The notes: a model not told the origin generated them from the sequence alone. DNA of 64,000 bases from Wolbachia endosymbiont of Ctenocephalides felis wCfeT (GCF_012277295.1 NZ_CP051156.1:248001-312000); one strand, 5' to 3'; positions 28,591 through 39,576 are shown, numbered from the stretch's first letter. Made by a program: numbers and translations.

Positions 28591-30246
28591 TTAGAATCCG
28601 CCCATGCTGCCCATTGCACCTGCACCCATAGGAGATGTAGCGTCTTCTTTATTTGGCACATCAACTATCATGGATTCAGTGGTAATGAGAACACTTGCAA
28701 CAGACATAGCTGTTTCAAAAGCAATACGAACTACTTTTGCTGGATCAATAACACCAGCGGTGAATGCATTAGCATAATCCATAGCTTCAACATTGTATAT
28801 AAGCTCTCTGTCGTTTTGTTTAATTAGATGATTAATTATAACAGCAGGTTCAAGACCAGCATTTTTAACCAATCTCTTAATCGGAGCACTCAGAACTTTT
28901 TTGATAATATTTATCCCTATTTGTTCCTCGTCGTTTGCACCTTTTAACTTATCAAGAGCAGATGAAGCATAAAGAAGTGCAACTCCACCACCTGGAACTA
29001 TTCCTTCTTCGATTGCAGCTCTTGTTGCATGCAATGCATCTTCAACTCTATCTCTACGCTCTTTAACTTCTACTTCAGTTGCTCCACCAACTTTGAGCAC
29101 TGCAACACCACCTGATAATTTCGCTAAACGTTCTCTTAGCTTTTCTTTATCGTAGTCAGAAGTTGAAGCGTCAATTTGAGATTTGATTTGCTCAATTCTA
29201 GCTTTTACTGTGTCAGATTCACTATTTTCACTAACAATTGTAGTGTTATCTTTAGTGATTTTAACATTTTTAGCAGTACCAAGATCTTCAAGACTTAAAT
29301 CTTCCATCTTGATTCCAAGTTCGTCTTTTATGACATATTTAGCACCAGTCAAAGTTGCTATGTCTTCAAGCATTTCTTTTCTTCTGTCGCCAAAACCTGG
29401 AGCTTTTACTGCAGCAACTTTTAAACCACCACGCAATTTATTGATAACCAAAGTACTTAGTGCTTCACCTTCAATATCCTCTGCGATAATAAGTAGAGGT
29501 CTACCAGATTTAACAATAGCTTCAAGAATAGGCAGTAAAGGTTGAATAATGTTAAGTTTTTTTTCTGTTATGAATAAATATGGATCGTCAAGTTCCACCA
29601 GCATTTTTTCATTGTTTGTAATAAAGTATGGAGAAAGATAACCACGATCAAACTGCATACCGGTAGTAAGTTCAACTTCTAATTCTTTAGAGCCCTTACT
29701 TTCCTCAACAGTGATCACTCCTTCTTTTCCAACTTTTTTGACGGAATCAGCAATGCTACTACCAATATCTTTGTCGCCATTTGCAGAAATGATTGCAACT
29801 TGTGCCACTTCATCCATTTTCTCCAAGGAAATTGTACGAGACATTGATGCAATTTCTTTTAATACCACCTCTTTTGCCTTTTGCATTCCGTTTTTGATAC
29901 AAATACTATCATTTCCAGCAGCAATTGATTTCATAGCTTCCATTATCATGTTGCTAGTTAGTATTGAACACGTTGTTGTGCCATCACCAACTTTGTCATT
30001 GCATTGAGAAGCACTCTGAGCAATAAGATTTACTATGGCAGCCTCTGCTCGATCTTCAGGTTTTATACTTTTTGCTGCTTTATAACCATCTTTTGTACCT
30101 TCTGGTGAACCATAAGGCTTATCAATTATAACTATCCCTCCTCTGGGACCCGCAGTTGCTCCGACGGTAAATTCCACTATTTCTGCACCTTTACGAACAA
30201 CGTTTCGCAGATGCTCGCCTGATATTACCACATTAGTAGTAGTCAT
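28591..30246 (-). CDS. groEL: chaperonin GroEL (60 kDa)
   Basis: 551 residues, full length. Motifs: [26 protein letters not shown] (ATP site), [31 protein letters not shown] and a Gly/Met-rich tail [11 protein letters not shown]. Folds cytosolic proteins with GroES. Second gene of the groES-groEL operon, 94 bases after groES. GroEL is abundantly expressed in endosymbionts. Confidence 0.98.
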   Translation of the reverse strand: MTTTNVVISGEHLRNVVRKGAEIVEFTVGATAGPRGGIVIIDKPYGSPEGTKDGYKAAKSIKPEDRAEAAIVNLIAQSASQCNDKVGDGTTTCSILTSNMIMEAMKSIAAGNDSICIKNGMQKAKEVVLKEIASMSRTISLEKMDEVAQVAIISANGDKDIGSSIADSVKKVGKEGVITVEESKGSKELEVELTTGMQFDRGYLSPYFITNNEKMLVELDDPYLFITEKKLNIIQPLLPILEAIVKSGRPLLIIAEDIEGEALSTLVINKLRGGLKVAAVKAPGFGDRRKEMLEDIATLTGAKYVIKDELGIKMEDLSLEDLGTAKNVKITKDNTTIVSENSESDTVKARIEQIKSQIDASTSDYDKEKLRERLAKLSGGVAVLKVGGATEVEVKERRDRVEDALHATRAAIEEGIVPGGGVALLYASSALDKLKGANDEEQIGINIIKKVLSAPIKRLVKNAGLEPAVIINHLIKQNDRELIYNVEAMDYANAFTAGVIDPAKVVRIAFETAMSVASVLITTESMIVDVPNKEDATSPMGAGAMGSMGGF

Positions 30247-30340
30247 TTTATCACCTCTTAATTAATAAAAAAATTTAAAAAACTATAATAAATAATGCGT
30301 ATTGCTACGCCTTGTTTTAATTTAATCAAAATAAAAATTG

Positions 30341-30634
30341 CTACTCATTAATAACAGCAAGTATATCTGACTCTTTCATTACAATAAATTTCTGGTCATC
30401 ATGCTTTATTTCTGTTCCGGCATATGTACGATAAAACACTTTATCACCAGCTTTTACAGTTAAAGATACACGTTCACCGCTTGAATTACGCGAACCTTCA
30501 CCAGTTGCGATAATTTTACCTTTTACAGGTTTTGCCTCAGCGCTTGATGGTAACATAATCCCACCCTTATTTTCTTCGCTAATAGGCTCTATCAGTACGC
30601 TGTCATGCAGCACTTTTAAGTTTACATTTGACAT
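30341..30634 (-). CDS. groES: co-chaperonin GroES (10 kDa)
   Basis: 97 residues: [20 protein letters not shown], mobile loop [44 protein letters not shown]. Heptameric lid of GroEL. Ribosome site GAGG at 30640-30643 region before ATG 30634. First gene of the operon, driven by the promoter at 30666-30694. Confidence 0.97.
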   Translation of the reverse strand: MSNVNLKVLHDSVLIEPISEENKGGIMLPSSAEAKPVKGKIIATGEGSRNSSGERVSLTVKAGDKVFYRTYAGTEIKHDDQKFIVMKESDILAVINE

Positions 30635-30665
30635 TTACTTTTCCTCAATAAGTTAACTTATTAGT

Positions 30666-30694
30666 TATATATATACTTGGAAAGTATATTTCAA
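30666..30694 (-). promoter_or_regulatory. promoter of groES-groEL
   Basis: On the minus strand TTGAAA, 17-base spacer, TATATA, about 30 bases upstream of groES. The -35 lies in CCCTTGAAA, which also matches the heat-shock sigma-32 -35 consensus CTTGAAA; a clear sigma-32 -10 (CCCCAT) is not visible. Confidence 0.65.
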
Positions 30695-30743
30695 GGGCTA
30701 TAATCTATAAATATGCGATTAGAAGCAAATTTTTAGAATTTTT

Positions 30744-31598
30744 ATGAGTTATATACCATTACCAAATCGTGGTGTGATAGCACTATACGGACCAGATACG
30801 AAAAATTTTTTGCAGGGTATTATAACCAATGATATCAATAAATTAAATGATCAGAAAGCTATCTATTCTTTATTGCTCAACCCTCAAGGAAAATATTTAT
30901 ATGACTTTTTTCTTATTGAGTATGATAAATACATTTTTTTGGAGTGTGAAAAGGCACATTTGCAGCAATTGATTGAAAAATTAGACTTGCTTAAAACATA
31001 CCTAAAAGTAAGAATCAAAGATGTCAGTTTGCTATATAAGATTGTGGTTCTACTTGACTCTAAATTAAATGAATGTAGCAGTGAGTCGCAAATCATTTTT
31101 CAAGATCCAAGACACTCTTCGTTAGGAATGAGAATAATACATAAAGATGAAATAAAAGAGCCAGTTATGGATTTTTGCGAATATGAAAAAATCAGAATTC
31201 AAAATCTCATTCCAGATGGCGCAAAAGATATGGTACAAAATTCGTCATTTCCACTGCAATATTTAATTGATCAGGTAAATGGTATAAGTTTCACTAAAGG
31301 GTGTTATATAGGTCAAGAAGTTGTGAATCGTATGAATCGTGTGAGAGTTCAAGAAGGAGCGCTGAGAAGAAGGCTTTATCTTATTAAAGGAGATGATGCA
31401 CTTCCAAGTATTGGCACAAAAATAACAAATAATAATGATGAAGAAGTAGGGGAGTTACGTTCTAGTATAGATAATATAGGTCTTGCATTACTTAGCAGTG
31501 CTAAAGATCATATAGATTTGCGTGTTGGCGGAGTTAAAGTTATAGCCCTTCTTGTAGCAACTGAAGGAGAGCAAGACGAGAAAATTAAGAAGATATGA
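30744..31598 (+). CDS. ygfZ: YgfZ/GcvT-domain folate-binding protein (Fe-S cluster assembly factor)
   Basis: 284 residues. N-terminal LYGPDTKNFLQGIITNDINK and the family signature KGCYIGQEVVNRM (about residues 188-200) identify a YgfZ/IBA57-type protein, a folate-dependent helper in Fe-S cluster assembly. Cytoplasmic. Its stop overlaps the dapF start (ATGA), so the two are translationally coupled. Full length. Confidence 0.9.
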   Translation: MSYIPLPNRGVIALYGPDTKNFLQGIITNDINKLNDQKAIYSLLLNPQGKYLYDFFLIEYDKYIFLECEKAHLQQLIEKLDLLKTYLKVRIKDVSLLYKIVVLLDSKLNECSSESQIIFQDPRHSSLGMRIIHKDEIKEPVMDFCEYEKIRIQNLIPDGAKDMVQNSSFPLQYLIDQVNGISFTKGCYIGQEVVNRMNRVRVQEGALRRRLYLIKGDDALPSIGTKITNNNDEEVGELRSSIDNIGLALLSSAKDHIDLRVGGVKVIALLVATEGEQDEKIKKI

Positions 31599-32491
31599 AA
31601 CATATATCTGGAAGCGATTTAATAGACCAATTGCCTGCTATAAAGATGCATGGCACTGGTAACAATTTTGTGATTATAGATTCACGCTCACGTCTGTACG
31701 AACATTGCAATACGGTACCGACAGTGCGTGCTGTACGAACATTTACGCAAGAAGTGGTGTCATCCCAGTGCTTGACACTGGGATCCAGAAATCTTGATTA
31801 TAATTACAGAGAGATTGCTAGTAAGAACAATTGCGATCAGGTCATAGTAATAACTAACTCCAGCATAGCAGACTGCTTTATGCATATTTACAATGCTGAT
31901 GGCAGCAAAGCTGAAATGTGCGGAAATGCAGCGCGTTGTGTTGGATATCTGCTAATGTTAGAAAGTAATACCGAGCATGCCACCATTGAATTAATCAATA
32001 AACGCATCTTAGAATGCTTTAGAGTAGGTAATAAGTCCATAAAGGTCAATATGGGCAAACCGTTATTCAAATGGCATGAAATCCCTTTATCTACTAAATG
32101 CGATACCCTTCATTTACCTATTGAAGTTGAAGTATTAAAAGATCCAGTGGCTGTAAATATCGGTAATCCTCACATAATTTTTTTTGTTGATAATGTAGAT
32201 GAGGTGCCACTGCAGAGTTTGGGACCAAAACTGGAAAATCATACGTTATTTCCTCAAAAAGTTAATGTTAGCGTTGCACAAATTGAAAAATCTGGAGAAA
32301 TAAACTTAAGAACTTGGGAAAGAGGTACGGGCATCACTGCTTCATGCGGTAGTGCGGCTTGTGCGGCACTGGTTGCATCTATACTTCGTGGGTATATTAC
32401 TGCTCAACAGGCTACAGTAAACTTAGCAGGAGGTAAGTTGTTAATTGAGTGGAAAAATGACATATATATGACTGGCGATATAGGGTTTTAA
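31595..32491 (+). CDS. dapF: diaminopimelate epimerase (DapF) with an in-frame repeat insertion
   Basis: 298 residues. [13 protein letters not shown] at the N-terminus, catalytic Cys109 in EMCGNAARC and the second Cys in [14 protein letters not shown]; converts LL-DAP to meso-DAP for peptidoglycan stem peptides or lipid II. Residues ~34-66 ([20 protein letters not shown]...) have no family counterpart and are a translated palindromic repeat. Frame stays open. Overlaps ygfZ by 4 bases at its start and the convergent sucD by 4 bases at its stop. Confidence 0.93.
   Translation: MKHISGSDLIDQLPAIKMHGTGNNFVIIDSRSRLYEHCNTVPTVRAVRTFTQEVVSSQCLTLGSRNLDYNYREIASKNNCDQVIVITNSSIADCFMHIYNADGSKAEMCGNAARCVGYLLMLESNTEHATIELINKRILECFRVGNKSIKVNMGKPLFKWHEIPLSTKCDTLHLPIEVEVLKDPVAVNIGNPHIIFFVDNVDEVPLQSLGPKLENHTLFPQKVNVSVAQIEKSGEINLRTWERGTGITASCGSAACAALVASILRGYITAQQATVNLAGGKLLIEWKNDIYMTGDIGF
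31694..31792 (+). repeat. Wolbachia palindromic element inside dapF
   Basis: In-frame insertion of about 33 codons containing TCCCAGTG-cttga-CACTGGGA (31763-31783), the same unit as the end of the second murC insertion, plus two tgtacgaacatt motifs (31697 and about 31732). Boundaries approximate. Confidence 0.8.
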
Positions 32492-33375
32492 ACAACCTTT
32501 TCTTTATTCATCACTTCTAATACTTTTTTACCAATCACTGCAGGCGTTTCTGCAATAGCAATACCAGCACTTTTCATAACCTCAAGTTTTGCACCAGCAC
32601 TTCCACCACTTGAAGAGATAATTGCTCCGGCATGTCCCATACGCCTTCCAGGAGGTGCTGTTTGCCCAGCGACAAAACCAACAATTGGTTTTTTGGTTTT
32701 TTCTGTTTTTACAAAATGCGCTACATCCTCTTCTTCATTCCCACCTATTTCACCAATGACTACAATACCGTGAGTATCATCATCTTTTAAAAAGAGCTCC
32801 ATGCAGTCAACAAATGTCATACCATGAACAGGATCTCCTCCAATTCCAATACACGTTGATTGGCCAAGACCAACTGCCGTTGTTTGTGCCACTGCTTCAT
32901 AGGTTAAAGTTCCAGAACGAGACATAATTCCTACATGCCCACGCTTATGAATATGGCCTGGCATAATTCCTATTTTGCATTCTTGAGGTGTGATAATTCC
33001 AGGACAGTTAGGACCAATAAGCCGGCTTTTTGAATCCATAAGTGCACGCTTAACTTTTACCATATCAAGTATAGGAATACCCTCTGTAATACAGACTATT
33101 AACTCTATTCCAGCATCTATCGCTTCAAGTATAGCGTCTGCAGCGAATTTAGCAGGTACATATATTACTGTAGCATTTGCATCAGTTTTGTCTTTTGCTT
33201 CTGCTACAGTGTTAAAAATTGGCAGATTAAGGTGAGTGCTCCCACCTTTTCCAGGAGTTACACCACCAACCATTTTTGTTCCATAAGCGATAGCTTGCTC
33301 AGAATGAAACGTACCTTGTGCACCAGTGAAACCCTGGCATATTAATCTCGTATCTTTATTTACTAATACAGACAT
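32488..33375 (-). CDS. sucD: succinate--CoA ligase (ADP-forming) subunit alpha
   Basis: 295 residues. CoA-binding Rossmann domain ([17 protein letters not shown]), [10 protein letters not shown], phospho-His region [12 protein letters not shown] and the [22 protein letters not shown] signature. Makes ATP or GTP from succinyl-CoA in the TCA cycle with SucC. Starts 5 bases after sucC stops: operon rpsU-sucC-sucD. Confidence 0.97.
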   Translation of the reverse strand: MSVLVNKDTRLICQGFTGAQGTFHSEQAIAYGTKMVGGVTPGKGGSTHLNLPIFNTVAEAKDKTDANATVIYVPAKFAADAILEAIDAGIELIVCITEGIPILDMVKVKRALMDSKSRLIGPNCPGIITPQECKIGIMPGHIHKRGHVGIMSRSGTLTYEAVAQTTAVGLGQSTCIGIGGDPVHGMTFVDCMELFLKDDDTHGIVVIGEIGGNEEEDVAHFVKTEKTKKPIVGFVAGQTAPPGRRMGHAGAIISSSGGSAGAKLEVMKSAGIAIAETPAVIGKKVLEVMNKEKVV

Positions 33376-33380
33376 ATTTT

Positions 33381-34541
33381 TTACTTAACCTCTTTTACTA
33401 TTTTTTGTGCAGCCTCATCAAGCTCATCTGCAGCAATAATATTTAATCCCGATTCCTCTAAGATTTTTTTTCCTTCTTTGAAATTAGTACCTGATAACCT
33501 CACCACTAGAGGAACTTTAATGCTCATCTCTTTTGCAGCTTCAACAATGCCATTTGCAATGATATCGCAACGCATTATGCCGCCAAATATGTTTACCAAA
33601 ATCCCTTTTACGTTGCTATCAGATAATATTATCTTAAATGCCTCAGTAACAGTTTCTTTGCTTGCTCCTCCACCAACATCCAAAAAGTTAGCCGGCTCAG
33701 CTCCATAGTACTTTATTATGTCCATTGTTGCCATAGCAAGACCTGCACCGTTTACCATACAACCAATGCTACCATCCATCTTTATATAGCTTAACCCAAA
33801 CTTAGAAGCTTCTATTTCTTCTTTTACTTCTTCATCTAAATCACGCAATTCTAAGATATCTGGATGACGATATAGAGCATTGTCATCAAAGTTAATTTTG
33901 GCATCAAGTGCAATAAAATCTCCTGAGTTTGTTTCAACTAGAGGATTAATCTCTATTTGACTTGCATCAGTTGCAATAAATGCATCGTATATATTTTTTG
34001 CAACATTTGTTATCTTTTCTACTTGTTCTGAATTAAGGCTAAAACTTGATTCTAACTTATTCCTATCAAAGCTTGTGAAGCCAGCGGCAGGATCAATGTC
34101 TATTTTCACGATTTTATCAGGAGAGCTTTTTGCTACTTCTTCAATATCCATTCCACCTTCTGAAGAAAATATAAATGTTGGCCTGCTTAATTTTGGATCA
34201 ACTACTATACTCAAATAGTATTCTTTTTTAATGCTTGAGCCCTCTTCGATATATACTCTTTTTACTTCTTGCCCGCTTGGCCCGGTCTGGTGAGTAACTA
34301 AAGTCATGCCGAGCATGCTCTTGATGAACTGTTTAGCTTCTTCAATTGTTTTTGCAAGTTTTACGCCACCTGCTTTACCTCTACCACCTGCATGAATTTG
34401 AGCTTTAACCACAAATATATCAGAATTTAATTGATCTATTTGTGACTCTATTCCTTTTGCAGATGTAGTAACAAAACCTTTTGGTACCGGAACGTTAAAT
34501 TTATGCAAAACTTCCTTTGCTTGATATTCGTGAATATTCAT
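33381..34541 (-). CDS. sucC: succinate--CoA ligase (ADP-forming) subunit beta
   Basis: About 386 residues from [20 protein letters not shown]; this ATG (34541) is the family start, not the in-frame ATG at 34562 which would overlap rpsU. ATP-grasp domain with [26 protein letters not shown], and C-terminal [17 protein letters not shown]. Partner of SucD. Confidence 0.97.
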   Translation of the reverse strand: MNIHEYQAKEVLHKFNVPVPKGFVTTSAKGIESQIDQLNSDIFVVKAQIHAGGRGKAGGVKLAKTIEEAKQFIKSMLGMTLVTHQTGPSGQEVKRVYIEEGSSIKKEYYLSIVVDPKLSRPTFIFSSEGGMDIEEVAKSSPDKIVKIDIDPAAGFTSFDRNKLESSFSLNSEQVEKITNVAKNIYDAFIATDASQIEINPLVETNSGDFIALDAKINFDDNALYRHPDILELRDLDEEVKEEIEASKFGLSYIKMDGSIGCMVNGAGLAMATMDIIKYYGAEPANFLDVGGGASKETVTEAFKIILSDSNVKGILVNIFGGIMRCDIIANGIVEAAKEMSIKVPLVVRLSGTNFKEGKKILEESGLNIIAADELDEAAQKIVKEVK

Positions 34542-34555
34542 AAAATAACCTAAAA

Positions 34556-34756
34556 TTACCAACCGTAACGCTGTCTTCTACACTCTTGCTGATGCTTCTT
34601 TTTTCTTGCTTCAGCTTTCTTTTTAGCTCTCTTTTCTGATTTCTTTTCATGATATTGTTTTTTCATTTTCAATCCTCTCCCTTCCTTTTGAATTGTTTTC
34701 TTCAATGCTGGAAAGGCTCTATCTACATCACCATGATGAACTGATACTTCAATCAA
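34556..34756 (-). CDS. rpsU: 30S ribosomal protein S21
   Basis: 66 residues from TTG 34756: the frame reads [20 protein letters not shown], the usual S21 start, and GGAGG lies 8 bases upstream (34765-34769). The ATG at 34786 would add ten residues without a ribosome site. Arg/Lys-rich tail [20 protein letters not shown] is typical. First gene of the rpsU-sucC-sucD cluster. Confidence 0.88.
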   Translation of the reverse strand: MIEVSVHHGDVDRAFPALKKTIQKEGRGLKMKKQYHEKKSEKRAKKKAEARKKKHQQECRRQRYGW

Positions 34757-34841
34757 ATTCTGTACCTCCGTGTGGTTAAAAATCATTTATAAATTAGAAA
34801 GTTAACATTGTCAATTATTTTATAAATTTTAGCAAGAAAGC

Positions 34842-36032
34842 TTACAATAGTATTTGCTTTGTAGTTTTGCTAGCCTTGTCTGAAAAAGCCATATCCAGAG
34901 AGTTTTTAATTTTTTTCCGTATTTCTTGATCATTTGCATGGCTTATAGTTGTAGCTTTTTCAATTTTTTCTAATGCTTCCTTATATGAGTCCTCATATAT
35001 ATCAATATCTATCGACTGCAATATTATGAGAAATGAAAATAGGTTCGGGTCGGGTATTTTATTGTAGTTCAAAAAGCATAATAACATTTTCTTTACACAG
35101 TATTCTATCGCTTTTAATGATAGAGAAAAGATTTTTACATAAAATATAAAACTTTCCATGATCATATCTTTTGATTTCTTAGATAGTTTAATATTTTTAA
35201 ACAGTTCTTTTGCGAATTTTTCTATTGGTTGTTTTGGCAGATGCAAAGAGAAATCAGTGAAAGACCTTAAGTCAAAATTTGAGCCAAGTATTGTATTAAT
35301 GGCCTTAGGAACGTTGCTTTTATCCATGCTTATGGAAATAATGAACACAAGACCTTTTATGCCTAGCATGTATTTTATAGATTCTAGAAAATCAACAATA
35401 AATTTAGGACGGCATATATCTAAGTTATCGACCATTATATAAATGTTTTTGCCATTTCTAATTTTACCAATAACTTTTGCTAATTCTGTTTTAAAATCAT
35501 TAATATTTTCTTCTCTTCTCTGCAGGTTATTCAATTCTCTGAGCACAGCACCTATATCTTTTTTATCGGCCTCTTTAGTGGCATCTAGCAATACAGAAAG
35601 CATAGCAAGTGGGGATTTGCTGATCAATTTTCCCAATGTATTTAAAGAAAACAACTCTTGGTTTATATTCTTGAACTGCTGTACAATACTCCCCTTTACT
35701 TCATATGATGCAAACAGATCTTCGAATAAAAAATTTAAAAAAGAAGGAAGTGGTTGGTCTAGCGCATTAATATCCCATGCACTGTAATAAGCTGCAATTT
35801 CACCTTGTTGTTTTAATTCTTTTACCCATTCTTTTAGAAAAAAGGTCTTACCCCATCCATCATATCCCTCTAGAGATATTATCGTAAAAGATTCTTCAAC
35901 TGTTCTGATTATAGTGTTGAATTTGTTCGCGATTTGCTTATAGTTTAGAAGATCATTTTCCCAAGCTACTACTATTTGAGGTGGCTCATTTTTTCTACGT
36001 TTTACAATCGATATAAGTTTTTTAAAGCACAT
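34842..36032 (-). CDS. KAP-family P-loop NTPase
   Basis: 396 residues. Walker A GYDGWGKTFFLKEW at about 56-69, Walker B IYIMVDNLDICRP near 200-212, in the arrangement of KAP ATPases (the second Asp of DxxD present). KAP NTPases are sporadic, often membrane-associated and found in some anti-phage systems; the usual membrane insertions in the P-loop domain are not obvious here. Starts 8 bases after the recR stop with AGGATGAGGT as ribosome site, so it is co-transcribed with recR. No partner effector gene is adjacent. Intact. Confidence 0.8.
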   Translation of the reverse strand: MCFKKLISIVKRRKNEPPQIVVAWENDLLNYKQIANKFNTIIRTVEESFTIISLEGYDGWGKTFFLKEWVKELKQQGEIAAYYSAWDINALDQPLPSFLNFLFEDLFASYEVKGSIVQQFKNINQELFSLNTLGKLISKSPLAMLSVLLDATKEADKKDIGAVLRELNNLQRREENINDFKTELAKVIGKIRNGKNIYIMVDNLDICRPKFIVDFLESIKYMLGIKGLVFIISISMDKSNVPKAINTILGSNFDLRSFTDFSLHLPKQPIEKFAKELFKNIKLSKKSKDMIMESFIFYVKIFSLSLKAIEYCVKKMLLCFLNYNKIPDPNLFSFLIILQSIDIDIYEDSYKEALEKIEKATTISHANDQEIRKKIKNSLDMAFSDKASKTTKQILL

Positions 36033-36040
36033 ACCTCATC

Positions 36041-36637
36041 CTATTTTTCATACTCTTTTCTTGAAGTTAGTGCTGCTTTCAGCGTTCCTTCATCCAAATA
36101 ATCAATTTCTCCACCCATTGGTATACCATAGGCAAGGTGTGATATTTTCACATTTAGATTCCTAAGTAACTCAATTATATACTGTGCAGTCACCTGACCC
36201 TCCAGCGTTGGATTGATGGCAATAATTATTTCTTCAGTTTTAGATTCTGTTACTCTTTTTAAAATGTTATCAAGATTGAGCTCTTTTGGACCTATGCCAT
36301 TTATTGCAGACAATCTACCACCTAAAACATGGTACATGCCTAAATATATACTTCCCTTTTCAAGCGCCCATAAATCACCTATTTCTTCTACTATGCAAAG
36401 CATTTTGTAGTCGCGTTTTGGATTAGTGCAAATAGCACATGGGGATTTTACATCTAAGTTCCCACAAACTTCGCATTCGATTATACAATCTGCTAATTCT
36501 TTAATCATAGATGCAATCGGTAGCATAATTTTTTCTTTGTTTTGGAGTAAATATGTTACCAACCTGCGAGATAATGATGGTCCTAGACTTGGCAGTTTAG
36601 AGAAAGCATTAATCAAATTTTTGATATTAATGTTCAT
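36041..36637 (-). CDS. recR: recombination mediator RecR
   Basis: 198 residues: helix-hairpin-helix [16 protein letters not shown], four-Cys zinc finger CEVCGN...CAIC, TOPRIM motifs [13 protein letters not shown] and [32 protein letters not shown]. Works with RecO/RecF loading RecA at gaps. Standard length; upstream gene of a likely recR-KAP operon. Confidence 0.96.
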   Translation of the reverse strand: MNINIKNLINAFSKLPSLGPSLSRRLVTYLLQNKEKIMLPIASMIKELADCIIECEVCGNLDVKSPCAICTNPKRDYKMLCIVEEIGDLWALEKGSIYLGMYHVLGGRLSAINGIGPKELNLDNILKRVTESKTEEIIIAINPTLEGQVTAQYIIELLRNLNVKISHLAYGIPMGGEIDYLDEGTLKAALTSRKEYEK

Positions 36638-36856
36638 TAAGTAAATTCAGAACAGATTATTAAATGTAACATTAAACCCTCTATAAAGAAAGTGAGAAAT
36701 CTGCTTTTATATGCTAATTTAAATATTAAAATTATTAAATCTTTAACTATTATATTTTATAATGGCTTCATGTTACATTTTCGAAGGATTGTTATTTATA
36801 ATTTTCTGCTGCAGTAGCTGCAAGAACTGCAATAAGCTTCAGCTGGTGAAGTCTTT

Positions 36857-36899
36857 TGAGTGGTAAATATAATTTAGTATAAAGTTTTAGGAGATTAAT
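36857..36899 (+). promoter_or_regulatory. upstream region of the Glu/Gly-rich gene, repeated at 39577-39618
   Basis: gagtggtaaatataatttag...tataaagttttaggagatta immediately before ATG 36900; AGGAG is the ribosome site. Nearly the same 42 bases occur again after the gene, ending at IS66 copy 4. Confidence 0.6.
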
Positions 36900-37591
36900 A
36901 TGTTAAAACATAGTGACAAAAATAGGTATTCTGATGAATTCTCTGACAGATATACTAATAAGAGAATAAGTAAGGAAGGTTTAAATACTAAAATTACTGG
37001 GAATATTACCGAACATCAAACCTCTACTGAAGAAGGTAAAACTGAGGATCATATCATCAATGATAAAAAAAGAAGTATCGCAGATATAAAGGACAAAATA
37101 GAAGAAAAAATAAAAGAACTGATAGGGGGAGGAGACAAGGGAGAGGGAGGAGATAAGAAAGGGGGAGGTGAAGGAGAAGGTGAGGGTGAAGAAGGTAAGA
37201 AGGAGGTAGGGGGAGGTGAAGAAGGAGAAGGAGGTAAGAAGGAGGTAGGAGAAGGTGAAGAAGGAGAAGGTGAAGAAGGTAAGAAGGAGGTAGGGGGAGG
37301 AGATAAGAAAGATCAGGCAAGCGAAATCGATAAGATGAGAAAAGAAGTTGAACAGGCAAAAGAAGCGCTTACGCAGTGTAAAATTTCAAAGGCAGAGGCG
37401 GAAGCTGAAGCTGCATGTATGAAAAAGATGCTTGAGCAATGTGAAAAAGGGGCTAAGGAAGGTGTAACACATCCTAGCATGAATCAAGAAGAGCTTGATA
37501 AAATTAAAGAAGATATTGATGCGGTTAAAAAAGACCTTAGAGGAGTAAAAGATAGTCTTGATGGAGTTATAAAAGATCAAGAGCCTGGACC

Positions 37592-38681
37592 GGCTTTGTT
37601 GCATCGCTCTTTGGATAGGAGGCAATGCATAATAAATTCATAAAGCTATCTCAAATTTAGCCATGCCTATTTCAGTAAATTTGTTCAGCAAATAACACTT
37701 GAGTAGCATTTCTTTCTCACGGTTAATCTCAGATTTGTTCCTAAAACTAAACCCAAATGTTTGCTTCAGTCGCGAGAAAAAACTTTCTATATAAGATCTC
37801 TTCCCATAATTTATCTCTTTTTTCCACTTCTTCATACCATCTTCACCATATGACTTTATGAACTTGATTGTAGAATTTCTCTCAGCCATATAATCCAGCT
37901 TTGGATGCTCCACTGCATTGTTTTGCAGAGGAATTTTTGTCTTTATGCCAAGCTCATTGCACAATTTGTATAACTTCTTTCGATTATATGCTCTGTCTGC
38001 ATATAGTGTGCTTATATTGTATTTAGCATTAGCCCTTGCAATAAGATCACAGGCTCCATAGTGGTCAGAATAAACTCCACTACTGTATTTTGCAGCTATG
38101 ACTTTTTTGCTACCTATCTCCAGCATTACATGCAATTTTCTTGTTTGCTTATAGCCACGGTACTTTCTATCTGTACCGTTTGCCTTACTATGGCCTGGAA
38201 TATTATTGTAGATGCTTATTCCAGTGCTATCTATGGCGATCTCAATATTTTCCATACTGTTTTTATCATGTCTTCGATCATTAATTTTTAAGTTAAGCTT
38301 TTTGAATCTTCTGGAAGCCTGGGAATAGCTGATAACTTGCAAATTTTTTCCTATTTGCTCAAGGTATCCCGCTATAAACCCCACCGTTTGTCTTAGGCCT
38401 ATTCTAAACAAATAAGTTATTATGTGAATTAGAATTACGACTTTATCACTATAAATATTGTTGCCACCGGCCATTTTGGGACTTTTTTTGTACCAATTTT
38501 CTATGGCATCGTTGACGTAATAAAAAATATTTCCTCTTTCTTGGAGAAATTTGTTATATTCGTAGCAGTTACTGACTTTCATTTTGACTGGCATATTTTT
38601 CCTTTGTCGGTTAAATGCCTGTTTATAATGAATTTTGTCAGTAACTCCCAGTTCTTTTTACTTTAGCTATGCAACAAAGCC
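37592..38681 (-). mobile_element. IS5-family (IS903-type) element, copy B, 1090 bp
   Basis: Same termini and length as copy A, opposite orientation. Target duplication gcctggacc at 37583-37591 and 38682-38690 (9 bp), the size used by the IS903 group. A clean, recent insertion. Confidence 0.96.
37638..38594 (-). CDS. IS5 family (IS903-type) transposase
   Basis: 318 residues, the same protein as copy A except for the last residue (Leu for Ser, from one base change before the stop). DDE triad Asp122, Asp200, Glu270 present. Intact. Confidence 0.93.
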   Translation of the reverse strand: MPVKMKVSNCYEYNKFLQERGNIFYYVNDAIENWYKKSPKMAGGNNIYSDKVVILIHIITYLFRIGLRQTVGFIAGYLEQIGKNLQVISYSQASRRFKKLNLKINDRRHDKNSMENIEIAIDSTGISIYNNIPGHSKANGTDRKYRGYKQTRKLHVMLEIGSKKVIAAKYSSGVYSDHYGACDLIARANAKYNISTLYADRAYNRKKLYKLCNELGIKTKIPLQNNAVEHPKLDYMAERNSTIKFIKSYGEDGMKKWKKEINYGKRSYIESFFSRLKQTFGFSFRNKSEINREKEMLLKCYLLNKFTEIGMAKFEIAL

Positions 38682-39576
38682 GCCTGGACCTGACAAAAAT
38701 GATCCTGATGAGGTTATAAAAGGTCAAGAGCCTGGGCCTGACAAGAATGATCCTGATGAGGTTATAAAAGATCAAAAGCCTGATCTGGAAAAAGAACAAG
38801 GTGATAGTGATACATGTGCCAGTGAAAAAAACAAATCAGCAGGTATTATTATAGCTGAAAAAATTACCGAGGATCATACTTCACATTCAAGATGTGGAAA
38901 GTACTCTAAAAAATATGACGAGAAAGAGCAAGTCGGTTATGATGGTTTTCATTCGGCGGATATAGCGGAAATACTTTTTTTTGAAATATATAATAATCCT
39001 AAAATTATGAACCTTATAGAAGAAGACAAGTACTATCCTACAAATGCTGTGTTTGCTTTTACAGGTCATATTGAAAGTTCAATTGATAGTTGCATAACTT
39101 GTAGAGAGTGCGAATTGACAGAAGAGCCTATCTGTCAAAGCGATAGAACTGTTAAGAGCGTTTGCTTTGTTGGTAGTGGCACTCCAGGGAAGTTTTTTAC
39201 TAAATCATGCCCTAACTTAGTTAACAAGTCTGATAGTAAGGAGGAAATAACAGTAAGACAAGTTGCACCATTAATACTTATTAAAAATATTAGTTATGAA
39301 GATAGAAGTGAATATGATCAAATGTTAGATAAGGAGGGTAATACCACTGGAGCGCATTATACTGACCTACTTGCCTATATAGAGAATGATGGTAACATAA
39401 CAAGCGATTGTGCGGATGATAATAGATGTCTAGAGTTTGTTGAAATCATGAAAGAAGTTGGATGGTATTCTGGTAAGATGTTAACAATCAAGCCTTCCGA
39501 GGAGGAAGTGTCCAGTGATACAAGTAGTTACAGTGTATATCCTTCTGAGAGTGAACTTTTTTAGCAGTAAATCCTG

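Larger units (their letters stand above)
36900..39564 (+). pseudogene. Glu/Gly-rich low-complexity protein, split by IS903-type element copy B
   Basis: The 5' part (36900-37591) and 3' part (38691-39564) join exactly across the 9-bp target duplication gcctggacc, giving one 521-residue frame. N-terminal ~75 residues are polar; then a ~65-residue tract of G/E/K repeats (GGGEEGEGGKKEVGEGEEGE); a coiled coil (EIDKMRKEVEQAKEALTQCK); three tandem EVIKDQEPGPDKNDPD units at the insertion site; then a Cys-containing domain (SCITCRECELTEEPICQSDR, CFVGSG) with no recognised family. No signal peptide or membrane segment. Not functional while the IS is in place, though the halves remain open frames. Confidence 0.85.

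Noticed and set aside
34556..34786. ATG at 34786 as rpsU start
   Set aside because: The GGAGG ribosome site lies between this ATG and the TTG at 34756, and S21 proteins begin at the TTG position.
37057..37359. Minus-strand Leu/Pro-rich ORF of 100 codons
   Set aside because: It is the antisense of the homopurine Glu/Gly tract; low-complexity shadow with no ribosome site.
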